Positions 1-10,991 of a stretch of DNA of 64,000 nucleotides are shown here, piece by piece. Both the position numbers and the translations under genes were made by a program. The stretch is from Flaccisagitta enflata. Lineage: Eukaryota > Chaetognatha > Sagittoidea > Aphragmophora. The DNA lies in the NCBI GenBank assembly GCA_965153355.1, contig OZ231127.1, positions 10,478,001 through 10,542,000 on the forward strand. The letters are read 5' to 3'. How positions within the stretch are numbered: the first letter of the stretch is position 1; each line of letters begins with the position of its first letter. The notes beneath the pieces are model-generated. The model did no database searches. It had not been told where the DNA came from and saw only the letters and a program-made list of their open reading frames with translations.

Positions 1-3000
1 ATCCGCGTCGGAAAACTGACAGAGGAGGTGAGATTGAGAATGTAGATAATTTCAAATTGGCGATGGTGATTCATAGTTTCGAATCATTGGAATCAGAGAT
101 ACAAGGTATGGATTAGGTAGAATGGTGCAGACCTATGAAGTTGAAGGAACGATTACCACTCTTTCTTAAGTCTTTGGCTTTGAAGATCGGCTTGAATTGA
201 GTTATTTGATTTGATTTTAATTCCTTTACTCAGGACGGATCGGTTTTGAGCGACTCAGATAGTGAGACCAACGACGGCAAAAAGACTTCCTCCACGTCTA
301 CTAACAACATAAACGGCGCCAACGCCATCGGCGCCCTGAGCGGCGCTAACGCCATCAGCGGCGTCAGCAACGTCAGCGCCATCGGCGGCGGCAACGCCAT
401 CGTGTTCGCGACTCCTTCCGGCGAATGGCGTCAAATCATCGCGGCTCCGCAGCAGATTCTCACTCAACAACCTCAACAACTCATCGCCGCTTCGCCGCCG
501 CAACTTCAACAACAGCAGCCGCTGCAGCAAGTCATCAAAACGGACGAAGACCGTCAACAAGTCGTCTCTCGGCATCAACAGACGGTTCCGCTGCAACTGC
601 AACAGCAGGTGCAACAGCAGCAGCAACAACAGCAACAAGTCAGCTCCATTTCTCCGCGAATTGTGACCGATGTTCGCGAGACAACATCGAGAAGAACAAA
701 CTGCGGAGTCTGTCAAGGTAAAGACTATATTGAGTGTGAGATGAAATCTCGATTTGACGGAAAAAAATGAAAATCACTCCATAGAAATGTCATTGGAAAT
801 CTTAACGATAGTAGCCGCGTGCATTTGTAATGAATCTAATTGAAAATATACCATGACTTGATTTCTTATTGCTTAGTATCTATCGACGATACACTTTAAG
901 TTGAAAATACAGGCAAATTTACTTCCCCCTAGATTCTTTGTCATCACCTCGTAATATTGCTTACAGTAGATGACACACTTTCACAGTCACGCATCGTTTC
1001 TTCTCTATCGACCTTACAGGATGTTCGGTGCCGAATAACTGCGGCACGTGCGCACCTTGCAACAACAAAAACCTCAAGAAGAAATGCGTGCAGAGGAGAT
1101 GTTTGGCTCTCTTGGCTGAACCAACCAGCCGCAGGGTAAGAGAAAGAAAAAAAAATTTCATCTGTTTTTAGTTTAGCGGAGACACGCCACTTTATAAGAA
1201 GCGCTGTCCGTCCGTCTTTCACACGTGTGTGTGTGTGTGTGTTTTTGTGTGTGTGTATTTTTGTGTTTTTGTGTGTGTGTATTTTTGTGTGTGTTTGAGT
1301 TTGTGTTTTTGTGTGTGAGTGTTTTGTGTGTGTTTGTGTGTGTTCGTGTGTGTGTTTTTGTGTTTGTTTTTGTGTATGTGTTTGTGTGTGTGTTTTTGTG
1401 TTTGTTTTTGTGTATGTGTTTTTGTGTGTGGGTCTTCGTCAGCGACGAATTTCTAAACCCACGTTATCTGTCGGCTTTTCCCAATTCCCACACTGTGGTT
1501 CACAGAGAGTTTGTATGACACATGATTATAATTCAGTGTATATTCATTCCATTTGTCCTTTAGTCGGTGCGCGTTACAGAAGACGCCTCTCATTCCTCAA
1601 TCGCCTCGTCCACCTCCTCCACTTCCGTTGGCGGCGGCGTTTCGACGGCGTCAACATCATCATCAGCACCAAGATCCGCTTCCCCCAACAGCTCGTCGAC
1701 TCCGGCCTCCGAAATCAAAATCCTCGAAATTCAACTCGTTCTTCCGGAAGATGATGAGAATGGCGAGGAGGCGCTGGGAAGCTTCGACGACGATGTCCTC
1801 TCGCCGCCGATTCTGTCTTCTCCGCTTTCTTCTCCTAATAACACCACCACCACTTCAGCCGCAGCCGCTTCAGCTCCTTTCTCACCACCGCAACCTTCCT
1901 GCTCGACCGGTAATTTGGAATGTGGGGAATATGAAAGTGTTTAAAATTTATTTTGTTTTGATTGATTGTTTAGTGTATGATTTGATTGATTTTAGAACAA
2001 TCTTTATCTATCGAATGATACCACGCGGATCTTTAAGAAAAGACTTACTTTTACCAATAAATTAAAGAAAAACTTTTTTTTCAAAATATTAGTCCATTTG
2101 AAAGCACGTCGTTCATTGTGATTTCAAATATGCAGATGAGAACTCAACTCATGGTAGGGCAGCTTAGAATGGGGTCACCAGGGGAACAAGGCCAAGTAGG
2201 CCAATAGGTGCGACGTGTGGATCGTCGAACGAATGCGTTACTAACCGACAGACAGACCGACCGACCGACGGACACAGCCAGTTATAGAGGTGCTTTGTCG
2301 CACCTAAAAATGGACCACCCTTATTTTCGAAGATTATTGGCAATTTTGATAATCAAGAAACACTGGTGTTTTTGATGAAAACCTAAATTTTGCCGAAACA
2401 AAGCAGGTTCGAAACAAAAACTTTTTCCTGACCACATTGAATAGATTGAATCGAATCTCAATTTATGCCTCCATCTCCCGCATCATCATTTTCCCCAAAC
2501 AGGCGCCGCAGCCGTAGCCACATCTCCGCAATTCGTCGTCGCTTCCGCCGCTCCGCTCTTTTTCGCCGCTACGCCTCAGCAACTACCACCTCTTCATCAA
2601 CAACAGCCGCAACCACTCCCACCGCTGCAACAACAACAGCAACAACAATCACCCACGCAACAGCAACAAAACGCTGCGGCATTCCCGCAGAAGCATCCGG
2701 TGAAGAAGATGCGGCGAGTGTTGAACTGCGGCAACTGCGTTCCTTGTTTAACCTTGGAAAATTGCGGCAATTGTCCGACTTGTCTGACGCCGGAATGGAA
2801 GCAGAAATGCGAAAGACGACGATGCGTCTTACTGCCAGCCCGAGACTGGGGACAGAAGTCTCAAGACAAGAAACGACGACGCGAATCGATGATGACGTCA
2901 TCGGCGTCCTCGATGATGGGGGCGTCGACGTCCACGTCGTTGGAGCAAACCGGAAGTGGCGGCGTGATGACGTCGACGATGACCGCGGATACCACCAACG

Positions 3001-3704
3001 CTTCCACGTCGGCCGCGGAGAAGCGCCGGCGAACGGAAGCTTCTTTGGAAGCGTCAGAATCTTCGACGAATGGAAGCGTCACCGCGGCCGAGTTAAGAAG
3101 GATGGAAGAGGAAGCGGCGAGAGAGGAGAAGAGGCTGGAAGAAGAAGCGTTGAAGGAGAAAAGAAGAAGAGAGGAGGAAGCACGAAGAGAGAGAATTCAA
3201 CGGAGAAGGATGATGATGGAGGAGAAAAGCGGAAAAGGGGAGGGAGGAGCTGAGAGCAGAAGCGAAGAAGAGGAAGAAGATGCTACGGCGACTGATGACG
3301 ATGATATCGTAGGTGCCGACGGAGACTTGGAAAGGGATGAGGGAGTGGAAAGACGAGACGAGGAAGAAGAGGAAGATGAAGAAGGAGACGATGATGATCT
3401 GATGGTGGAGAGCACGAGAGTCAACATTCAAGTGGTGGAATTGGAGAAACTCAATCTGAGGCGCAAAGCGGAAGTGATGCAAGTCGCGTGGAACAAGTTG
3501 CTGCAGCGAAGCGAGGAAGAGTCGATGTCGACGGGCGGTTGCGGCGGCGACGCGGCCGCGGGAGGAGTCGCGGGAGAAGCGATGCAGTCGCTGGAAGAAG
3601 GGGCCGAAGATAGCGAAGATGACGACGAACCACTCCGAGCGCCGCTGCTCAAAATGAAAGAGCAAATAACCAACAGAGCGCCTAGGAAATCGACGTCGTC
3701 GTGA
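1..3704 (+). CDS. Protein with two CXXC zinc fingers, 3' part of gene
   Basis: Five exons joined in frame: 1-27 (partial), 234-717, 1020-1135, 1564-1909 and 2503-3704, giving about 724 residues with the 5' end outside the window. All junctions are GT/AG and phases agree. Order: acidic/Ser start, Ala/Asn/Gly stretch, Gln-rich region, CXXC finger 1 (split by the 718-1019 intron, eight Cys), Ser/Thr/Pro-rich region, second Gln-rich region, CXXC finger 2 (nt about 2727-2825, eight Cys), then a long Glu/Arg coiled coil (about 3090-3240) and an acidic tail. Both fingers show CGxCxxC, then NCGxCxxC, then CxxRRC. Both lack the KFGG loop and have only 8 residues between Cys6 and Cys7, as in the short-loop TET/CXXC4/CXXC5 class and early MBD1 fingers. 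CXXC fingers usually bind unmethylated CpG DNA in the nucleus. Whether these two do is not known, and no enzymatic domain is visible in this part. I do not assign it to a named orthologue. Confidence 0.85.
1167..1222 (+). mobile_element. Partial hairpin-(GTCC) element end
   Basis: In intron 3 of the CXXC gene. The sequence AGCGGAGACACGCCACT, then TTATAAGAAGCGCTGTCC and a short GTCC run, matches the left-end layout of the elements at 39006 and 60684. No right end is seen; the tract runs into (GT)n. Confidence 0.4.
1223..1437. repeat. (GT)n-rich microsatellite
   Basis: An irregular GT tract with TTTT interruptions, inside an intron of the CXXC gene. Cys/Val/Phe-rich open frames here are artefacts of the repeat. 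Confidence 0.9.
2186..2310 (-). mobile_element. Short Helentron-associated-like element (reverse)
   Basis: In the intron before the last CXXC-gene exon. Read in reverse it begins TTTTTAGGTGCGACAAAGCA, continues CTCTATAACTGGCTGTGTCC, has a GTC-rich tetranucleotide run, and ends with GTCGCACCT followed by TTGGCCTTGTT. The left AGGTGCGAC and right GTCGCACCT form an inverted repeat. It is a close copy, in opposite orientation, of 36271-36403. Confidence 0.7.
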
Positions 3705-5287
3705 AACGCTTTTAATCTGTGTATTCTTCAAAAGGCTTATTACATCCTCTGTGATTCATTGGGTTAGAACGTAGAAGAGGAAAGTGATTTTGAGTGTACT
3801 ATACGATATACGATTTAGCGAGGGATATTGTTCCACCTATCATACGATTTGTAGCGAATTTATACGAAAGAATCGGCGGGACATATTGTTTTAGTTTTCT
3901 TATTTCCAGAGTTATATGAGTGGTTCGGGGGAAAAAAGAAACTCCGTCTCCGTGTCAAAGACCGCGCTTGTTTTCGATGAGTTGATGCGATATATGTATT
4001 CGCGTGTATGTGTAATAACAAATTTAGCCAATCGTTCTATGCACACAAAAAAAATATTTTGAATAGAACAAATACCGCATGCTTCGCGAGTAATCTGTTT
4101 CGTTCAACCAGAGTATACATAGATGTCGTGAAAAAAATGAGGCAGTTTATAACTCATTTTGATATGAATAATATATAAACGTACGTTTCAATGTTTTAAC
4201 ACCATTTGTTAAGCGCAGATTCCGGAAGCCAATCGGGATTGGTCGTGTATTTCTTATCTTCAAATATGATATGCTTGTGATTTATGATGATTGCATTTAT
4301 AAAACCGATTCACTTTCGATTGACTTTTTATCAACGGTACATATATTGCTCTCCTATGTTGTTTTGTTTGTTTGTTTTTTTTTTTTTTTCGTGCACACTT
4401 GAAAACTTGTTTCCTAAATGAATCGTCTTTTGGTCAGGCTTACGTACAATTGATGAGCACGCGCTCGAGAAAGTCCATCCCGCGTGCACGTTTCTCCCCC
4501 CCCCCTCCCCCGCGCGTTACATGATTACTAAATTATTCAAATTTTGTTGTTGTTTTTCTTCCATCCGGGTTTGACTGGACGAGAAACTAGTATGATGCAC
4601 ATTCGCAGAATCGATATCCAGATTGCGCGCCTTGTTTATCCTCTCATATTCACTGATTTTCTCGTTATTTTTTTGTCGGAAACGATTTCTTCTTTAACTT
4701 GTGGCTGTTATAATTACTGTTCATTAACTTCTTTCTAGTGTATGCCAGACATTTTATATGCGAAAGTGTGTTTGTCGGCGAATGAATACAAAAGGAAAAT
4801 ATCATCGATAAACTCATTTGGCAACAGGAAACGGATATTAGACAATTTTGCAATCAGTTCTTTAGTTGAAGCATTTCAGCTATCAGGAAACCTACAATCA
4901 GGTGGTCAGTGAACCAGCTTGTTTGTCGACCTTTTGGCAATCAGATGGTTGTGTAGACTAATCAATACTGTAAAAACCTTGTCCTGCAATCAGGTTATTG
5001 AACATCATCAGAATCAGCTTGCGATAAAGTGGTTAGAAACATCGCGACTAGCATGTTTGTTGACTCTTCTGCTATTAGGTGATTTGTAATTATCATCGTA
5101 ACCAGCCTGTTAGCTTTTTGCAATTAGCTGGTCTGTGAACATAATCACATTTACCTTGTTTATTGGTTTTTGTGCATTCATTTCGCTCGGCAGCATCAAA
5201 CGATTAGTGAACACAGCTCATTTTACCACGCTTACCCAAGGTAGAGCGGCGATACTCGTCCCTTGCCGTATTGAATTTGAAAGAAAG
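3705..5287. other. Intergenic region and 3' UTR
   Basis: AT-rich sequence after the CXXC-gene stop. No convincing coding exon or RNA gene is seen, and no perfect AATAAA was found near the stop. It holds a T tract near 4380, a C tract near 4500 and a diverged tandem repeat after 4860. The last bases, AGAAAG, are the left copy of the retrotransposon target-site duplication. Confidence 0.7.
4860..5165. repeat. Diverged tandem repeat, about 60 bp unit
   Basis: Recurring blocks resembling CAATCAGGTGGTCAGTGAAC, then ACCAGCTTGTTTGTCGAC, appear about five times with much divergence (CAATCAG, CAATCAGG, CTATTAGG and CAATTAGC variants). Confidence 0.55.
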
Positions 5288-6070
5288 TGACATTCTTCAC
5301 ATTCCCCACCATATGCAGGCCAAGAAGCGCTCGATCGGACGCATTCGACTCCGCGGATCCCGAAGAAGAGGAGGGGCTCTCTCGCCATCGAAAATCCAAG
5401 ATGGCGTCTGCTCGACTGCAGAGTGGAGGAAATCGAGGAAGAGGGAGAGAGATCTTCGATCGACGGAGGAAGGGGAGGAACGCGCGCGCGCACCGGAAGC
5501 GCTGACTTCCGGTTGAGGATTGATGAACTATATCTCCTCAACCGCTTAGAGGAGAAAAGACTTCGACCCCTCTATCGAATTCCCATGACGTGACGAATCT
5601 ATTTATTATTGTTTCATTGCTGCCAAATAATTTCAAATCTCGTGATGTTTTGATTCTTTTTTTGTTATTTCCAGGTTAAGTAAAAGTAGCTTCCCTGACC
5701 TTCTTACTGACATTCGATTACACGATCTCAGTTAAAGACTCGATTTTTGATGCTTTTTCCCGACTTCCCTGCCCTGCGCCTAGATTGGAAACCGTCGACA
5801 ACATCCGTGTAAGTCCTTGACCTTTTATCATTTTTGGCGCCATACAAAAGTATCCTTCATTGATGTACAGAGCTTGTCCTAACCTTTTCCTTTTTCTCTG
5901 TCCGTCAGGATTCCACGAATAGACTGATTTGCGGACAACTTGACCGCTCATCTCAACAATTGTCTAAGCGGGTGTATGTTCCAAATCATTAGCGCAGCTA
6001 CGCAGTGGAGTCAGTTCTCGCGATTGCGCATCAGGAGCTTGCTAAGAAACTAGACGCTAAACGATCTCAA
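5288..6070 (+). repeat. 5' LTR of BEL/Pao element
   Basis: Matches 16977-17765 almost base for base up to CGATCTCAA at 6070. It has two substitutions in its first 470 bp, but six single-base deletions between about 5760 and 5965 relative to the 3' LTR. A consensus-like intron lies inside the LTR: donor GTAAGT at 5809 and a pyrimidine-rich acceptor ending CAG at 5908. Open frames on either strand across 5218-5541 have no support as genes. Confidence 0.93.
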
Positions 6071-9000
6071 TTCGTGGAATCAAAAACCATCAACGATCCA
6101 CGCAACGTCAACGATGTCGACCGCCAACAACAACGCCAACGCCGACGCGATGTCAATGCCGCCACCTTCGCTGCCCAATCAACGCAGAAAAGCCTTTCGG
6201 CCAACCGACTGCGTGTCTGTCGTTTCCGACTCATCCGTCTACGCGGGCGCAATGGACCCCGTGGCTACGACGCTTCAGGATTACGAAAGGCGCTACGCAA
6301 CACGCGCAACGCCTACATGTCGGCGTTGAAACAAGCCGATACCCTCAACGACGACGATATATTGGACTTTTACCAAGATATGGACTGCCTTCGAAAGGAA
6401 GTGTGGTTGGCGGCGTGGCGACTTGTCAACCAGACAAAGACTTACTCACATGCAGAGTCGACCAACAACCCCGACAAAGCGGCGTCACTGTTATCGACGG
6501 CCGAAAGCTCATTGACGGAAGTACGGAAACTGTGGGACCAATCATGCTTCCACGACAAAAACACTTTTGCGTCGCATTTATTCCTGCCGACCTACCACGA
6601 CATCCACGACGAGTCACCGGAGACTGGAGCAAAACGCGCTCTCGAGATGACGATGGGGTCGTCGACGCATTTCGTCCAGTCCCTTTCACGACGACGCAAA
6701 TCGACGCCGAACACGATCGGCGACGATGGAGACGCGGGAGAGGACGACTTGCCCGTCGGTACGGAAGCAGCGAATCTCAATGCAGCGGATCAACGTCACA
6801 ACGCGCCGCCCCATACGCCAGGCGCGATAGAAGACGCCGAACAGATACGTATAAACTTTGAACCTCCTACGCCGGTGACGCCGGCGAGGTCGCGCTTCTT
6901 GTCGGCTAGAGACGATGGAGACGACGACGCCGACGACGCAATGGAAACGTCATGGCCGAACGACGACGCCGACCTCCCTCCAGGCGCCGTTGGCGGCGCC
7001 CCTCCCACACAAGATCTTCTCAACATGCTACAGCAGTCGATTGTCGACGGCGACAGAAACGCTCAAGGCGACGCGATGGTGCACGTCGTCCAACGTCTTG
7101 TCAACGACGTCAACCAAGTTCGACGCTCGGTGGCGAGAGAAGCACGCGCAAACACGCGATTCCGTCTCAGCTCGCAGTCTGTATCTCAACAACGCGAAGA
7201 GAACGCCCGGCAGTTGACGGCAAACATCGCATTAGACGCAGCCGTTACTGCCCGGACAGACGCGGTCACGGCCAGAATTGACGAGAGGAAAAGAAGGGAG
7301 GAGGAGGAGAGGAGGAAGAAAGAGAAGGAGGAGGAAAGACAACGCATCCACGCTGAAGAAGTGAGAAGGAAGGCAGAGGAGACGAGAAAGGAGCAGGAGG
7401 AGAAAAGGAGGACGAACTTGAAAAACAAGATCGCACAGGAGAAAAGAGAGAAAGAGGAGAGAGAGGAAAAGAAAAGGAAAGAAGCAGAGAGGAAAGCAGA
7501 GGAGAGAAGGAAGGCGGTGGCAAAAAGAGACGCGGAAGAAAGAAAGAGGATGGAGGAGAAGAAAAGACGCGAAGAAAAGAAAAAGGAGGAAGAAAAGAAA
7601 AGGAAAGAGGAGGAGGAGAGGAAGAGGAGAGAGGCACAAAAGAAAAGCCAGCAGAGACAACTACCTTCTAAAACGCCACCCCCAGCCGCACGTGAACATC
7701 CTCTACACGAGCAACTGCGCACGAGACAAGATGCAGCGGAGCAAGAAAAGAACGCGATGGATCACGCGGACGCAATGGCAAGGGTCCAACAATTGATCAG
7801 CGACCTCAACCTGGAGGACAGCGTCGTTTTGCAGACACGTGCTCCACCGCGTAAATCGACGCCGCCATCACCAAGCTCACCCGTCATCGTCCGCCAGATC
7901 GCGGGTGATCTTCCAGCTCCGCAAGCATCCCGAAATGCACGCGGGAGTCAGCGGCCCCTGGTCGACGACGTCTTCGATGACGAGGGGTTCGAACGCGTCG
8001 ACAGACGGAAGTCGAGGAAGACGCCACCCCCAACGCCGTCGCCTCCTACGTATCAAAGACGTCAAACCGGAAGTGACTCCGCGCGAAATGGCCTCGCGCA
8101 TTCGCAGTCCTTCGCCGAGAGGATGAACGCAGCCTCTTTCATCGACAACCCGATCGCCTACGACGCCCGCGTCAGAGCAAAGGACGTGGGATTGAGGGAA
8201 ATGCGCGCAGCACGTCCAAGAGAAGCGTATGGATACCTCGAGCCGATCGACTATATCATTGCCAAGTCTAAATTCGAAAATGCCGCCTCCAACATCGAGC
8301 TAGACGAAATCGACAAAGTGACTGAATTGGCCAACGTCTTCGCGAATCCAGCGAAGGAAATCATCGACGGTCAACAACTCATCATCAAGGCGCACAACAT
8401 GCGCCGTGTCTACAGCACCTTGTGGAGACGCCTGGACGAGATGTTCAACACGAGCGCCAACCCATTCCAATCGGCCGTCGACAGCATCTGCAGGAAAGGA
8501 AAGGTTCCAGAAAACGATATGAGAGCCCATCAATCATTGATTGGCACGTTGTACAAACTGGAAAACGTCGCAGAATTGCTGAATGTACCTGGAGAGTGTG
8601 ATCGTGACGTCCACATCCGCCGCATCATCAACGCGAGGGTGCCACACATCTCGACGGACTATTGGAAAGCGAGCGCGCGTGAACAAGCTCGCCATGGCAC
8701 GGCTTACGGCTTCCAAGAACTCATCGAGGAGGTGAAGCATTGGGTGTCGTACAACAACCTCAAAGAACCAACACGCATGGCGCCGAAACCAACAAAGGTT
8801 GCAGCGACTGCAGTTGGTCCGGCGACGTTTAAGGAACAGCTCGTCAACTCACCTCCGAAGCAGCAACCCAACGACATCTGCAATATTTGTGGAGGTCGTC
8901 ACAATTCTCATTCGTGCAACGTTTTGGAAGCCATCCCATCAGCAGAGGATCGTGTGAAGAAGTTGGCTGAGAAACGTCTATGCTTTCATTGTTTCTGCCC

Positions 9001-9247
9001 AAACCATTCGGCGCGCGACTGCAAAGACAAGCCAACATGCTCATCTTGCAACAAGAGACACGCAACTTTGCTACACGACCGCCAATTCAAGCCAAAAGGG
9101 AATGGAGAAGGAATCACGTTCAAGACGCCGAATGCCGCCGCATTAGCCGCAGCCGCTGCCGCCGCCAAAACCGTTCCTCCAGCGCCCCCAAGCAGCTCGT
9201 CGACGGATGACTCTGCATCTGATGAAGGAAGAGTGATGGAGGCGTGA
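6005..9247 (+). CDS. gag: Gag of BEL/Pao element
   Basis: A long open frame that starts inside the LTR; the open stretch up to about 6290 is probably chance. A more natural start is the ATG at 6114 in another frame, which stays open to 6329 and whose composition fits a Gag N terminus; one lost base near 6290-6310 would connect the two. Order: Asp/Thr/Pro-rich N-terminal part, a very charged Lys/Glu/Arg coiled coil (7270-7650), a helical capsid-like region (about 8130-8780, DUF1759-like), and three C-terminal zinc motifs (8879-9085) including a canonical CX2CX4HX4C. The arrangement is typical of BEL/Pao Gag. The frame ends with TGA at 9245-9247, and protease follows in the same frame, so readthrough or a sequence error could join them. 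Confidence 0.88.
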   Translation: MESVLAIAHQELAKKLDAKRSQFVESKTINDPRNVNDVDRQQQRQRRRDVNAATFAAQSTQKSLSANRLRVCRFRLIRLRGRNGPRGYDASGLRKALRNTRNAYMSALKQADTLNDDDILDFYQDMDCLRKEVWLAAWRLVNQTKTYSHAESTNNPDKAASLLSTAESSLTEVRKLWDQSCFHDKNTFASHLFLPTYHDIHDESPETGAKRALEMTMGSSTHFVQSLSRRRKSTPNTIGDDGDAGEDDLPVGTEAANLNAADQRHNAPPHTPGAIEDAEQIRINFEPPTPVTPARSRFLSARDDGDDDADDAMETSWPNDDADLPPGAVGGAPPTQDLLNMLQQSIVDGDRNAQGDAMVHVVQRLVNDVNQVRRSVAREARANTRFRLSSQSVSQQREENARQLTANIALDAAVTARTDAVTARIDERKRREEEERRKKEKEEERQRIHAEEVRRKAEETRKEQEEKRRTNLKNKIAQEKREKEEREEKKRKEAERKAEERRKAVAKRDAEERKRMEEKKRREEKKKEEEKKRKEEEERKRREAQKKSQQRQLPSKTPPPAAREHPLHEQLRTRQDAAEQEKNAMDHADAMARVQQLISDLNLEDSVVLQTRAPPRKSTPPSPSSPVIVRQIAGDLPAPQASRNARGSQRPLVDDVFDDEGFERVDRRKSRKTPPPTPSPPTYQRRQTGSDSARNGLAHSQSFAERMNAASFIDNPIAYDARVRAKDVGLREMRAARPREAYGYLEPIDYIIAKSKFENAASNIELDEIDKVTELANVFANPAKEIIDGQQLIIKAHNMRRVYSTLWRRLDEMFNTSANPFQSAVDSICRKGKVPENDMRAHQSLIGTLYKLENVAELLNVPGECDRDVHIRRIINARVPHISTDYWKASAREQARHGTAYGFQELIEEVKHWVSYNNLKEPTRMAPKPTKVAATAVGPATFKEQLVNSPPKQQPNDICNICGGRHNSHSCNVLEAIPSAEDRVKKLAEKRLCFHCFCPNHSARDCKDKPTCSSCNKRHATLLHDRQFKPKGNGEGITFKTPNAAALAAAAAAAKTVPPAPPSSSSTDDSASDEGRVMEA

Positions 9248-9265
9248 CTCGCTGCCACCTCCGCG

Positions 9266-9664
9266 ATGAGGACGGTGGTCGCGGAGGATGATGTCACGCG
9301 ACCGATTGTTCCTGTAAAAATCACCAACGCATCGACGGGCCGTTCCACCGTAGTGTTGGGGATGATTGACAGCGGTGCGGATCGTGACGTTTTATCGCTT
9401 CAAATCGTTAAAAAATTAGACTTACCAACTGAAAAGATGCTGATGCGCGTGCATACGGTCAATTGTGAAGTGGTGGAGGAGAAAGTTTTGGCGTCCTTTA
9501 TCCTTTCATCGATTGACGAGGAATACAACGTCCACATCAGCAACGCACTAACGGGAGAGCTATTGACAGGTGAAGCGGATATTGCTCCATGCCAACGCGA
9601 CTTCACAAATCAATCTCATCTTCGCGATATTCCATTTCCAAAAGCAAATGGTCCTGTCCATTGA
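9266..9664 (+). CDS. pol: Retropepsin-like protease region of pol
   Basis: Starts at ATG 9266, 18 bases after the Gag stop and in the same frame. The aspartic protease signature is visible as IDSGAD (nt about 9365-9382), preceded by a typical beta-strand region. It matches the BEL/Pao protease class (DUF1758/retropepsin). The frame closes at 9664, where the homologous sequence continues one frame back, so the protein is broken here. Confidence 0.85.
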   Translation: MRTVVAEDDVTRPIVPVKITNASTGRSTVVLGMIDSGADRDVLSLQIVKKLDLPTEKMLMRVHTVNCEVVEEKVLASFILSSIDEEYNVHISNALTGELLTGEADIAPCQRDFTNQSHLRDIPFPKANGPVH

Positions 9665-10990
9665 TCATCGGCGCCGCCCATTACGACGCGACGATGCCTG
9701 TGGAGGCAAGAAGAGGTCCATCAGGATCTTTGACAGCCTTCAGATGCGGTTTTGGATGGACTGTAGCAGGGAAGAGTGGACGAAGATCAGATGATACCGC
9801 TGTCATTAACGCGATCCACGTGGATAACGTCGCATTGAGCAAATCTCTCGACCGCATGTTCTATCACGACTTCGCCATTGTGTCGGAGGAAGAAATGGGC
9901 CAGTCTGAAGAGAATCGTCGCGCGGTGAAGCGGGTGATGGAGACGATATACTTCGACGAGAAACTCCAAAAATACGTCGTGGGACTTCCATGGCGCTATG
10001 ACAAGAGAAGATCATCGAGATTATCAAGTCTGTCAACGCACGCGCGATGACGATTAAGAGGACAAAAAGTCTCCGATACAAACTCTCAAATAATCATGAC
10101 CTCCGCGATCGCGTCTTCAAAGAAATGGACAAATTGTGGATACATGCGGGCGTATTGAGATTGATCCGACGAATGACGCACGCAAGCATCTCATCGCCAC
10201 GCTGGTACTTACCCATCCATGTGGTGGAGGAAAGAAATAAAACGCGGATTTGTCACGATGGACGCGGAGACTGGCGGCATTTGCCTCAATGAACTACTGA
10301 TTGGAGGTCCGAATATCATGAACGTCTTGACTGAAGTTCTTATGAAATTTCGCCTTTATAAAATCGGTCTGATGACTGATATAAAGGCGTTCTTTCATAA
10401 TGTCCGCGTCCATCCTGAGGACGCGGACACGTTCAGATATATGTGGTTCACTGACAAAAGCATGAGAGAGGCAGTCGTGATGCTCTTCTTGGCGCACATT
10501 TTTGGATCTGTGTCATCGAGCCTCGTCACCAGCTATGTTTTACGCCATCACGCGGAGAAGATCAAGCCCGACTTCCCGGAAAACGTCTACAAAATGTTGA
10601 GGCATGCCTTCTACGTTGATGACGGCTCTGGTGGTGCGGATTCAGTCGACGAAGCACTGCAGTTGAAGCAGGATCTCATCGCCGCCATGAAGAGCGGCGG
10701 ATTTACTTTGACTAAGTGGAAGTCGAACGCGGTGGAGGTGATGGACGAGGATCCGAATGTCGCGGTCGACTTGAGCGCCAAACTTGAGGAGCCGACGAAG
10801 GTCTTGGGAGTCCAATGGTTGCCGTCGACGGACTGCTTCATCTTCAGATGCGATCCAGAAGCATGCAAGAGGGTGGCAACGACTCCTCGCGAATTGGTCT
10901 CCATGCAAGCCGACAACTATGATCCACTGGGATTCACAGCGCCGCGCGCCCTTGAAGGAGGTGTCTCAGTTGACAGAGCTTCCGAGAAGG
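9650..10990 (+). CDS. pol: Reverse transcriptase region of pol (frameshifted)
   Basis: Covers the protease-RT linker and RT in three successive frame blocks: about 9650-10000, 10040-10260 and 10260-10960. Recognisable BEL/Pao landmarks are PLIIGAA with GFGWTVAG in the linker, RWYLP, SLNEL-like NELLIGGPN, the catalytic YVDD at 10612-10623, and YDPLGF near 10920 leading into the A17-like region. RT copies the element RNA into DNA in the cytoplasmic particle. The breaks are near 9655, 10000-10045, 10262 and 10940-10990. The copy as written cannot make a continuous Pol. Confidence 0.85.
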
Positions 10991-10991
10991 G

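Noticed and set aside
1225-1518. Cys/Val-rich small protein
   Set aside because: Translation of a (GT)n tract inside an intron.
5218-5541. Small genes on both strands of the LTR
   Set aside because: They recur identically in the other LTR and have no homology or context.
6005-6113. Gag start at GTG 6005
   Set aside because: Lies within the LTR in its first 66 bases; ATG 6114 in another frame has better Gag-like composition.
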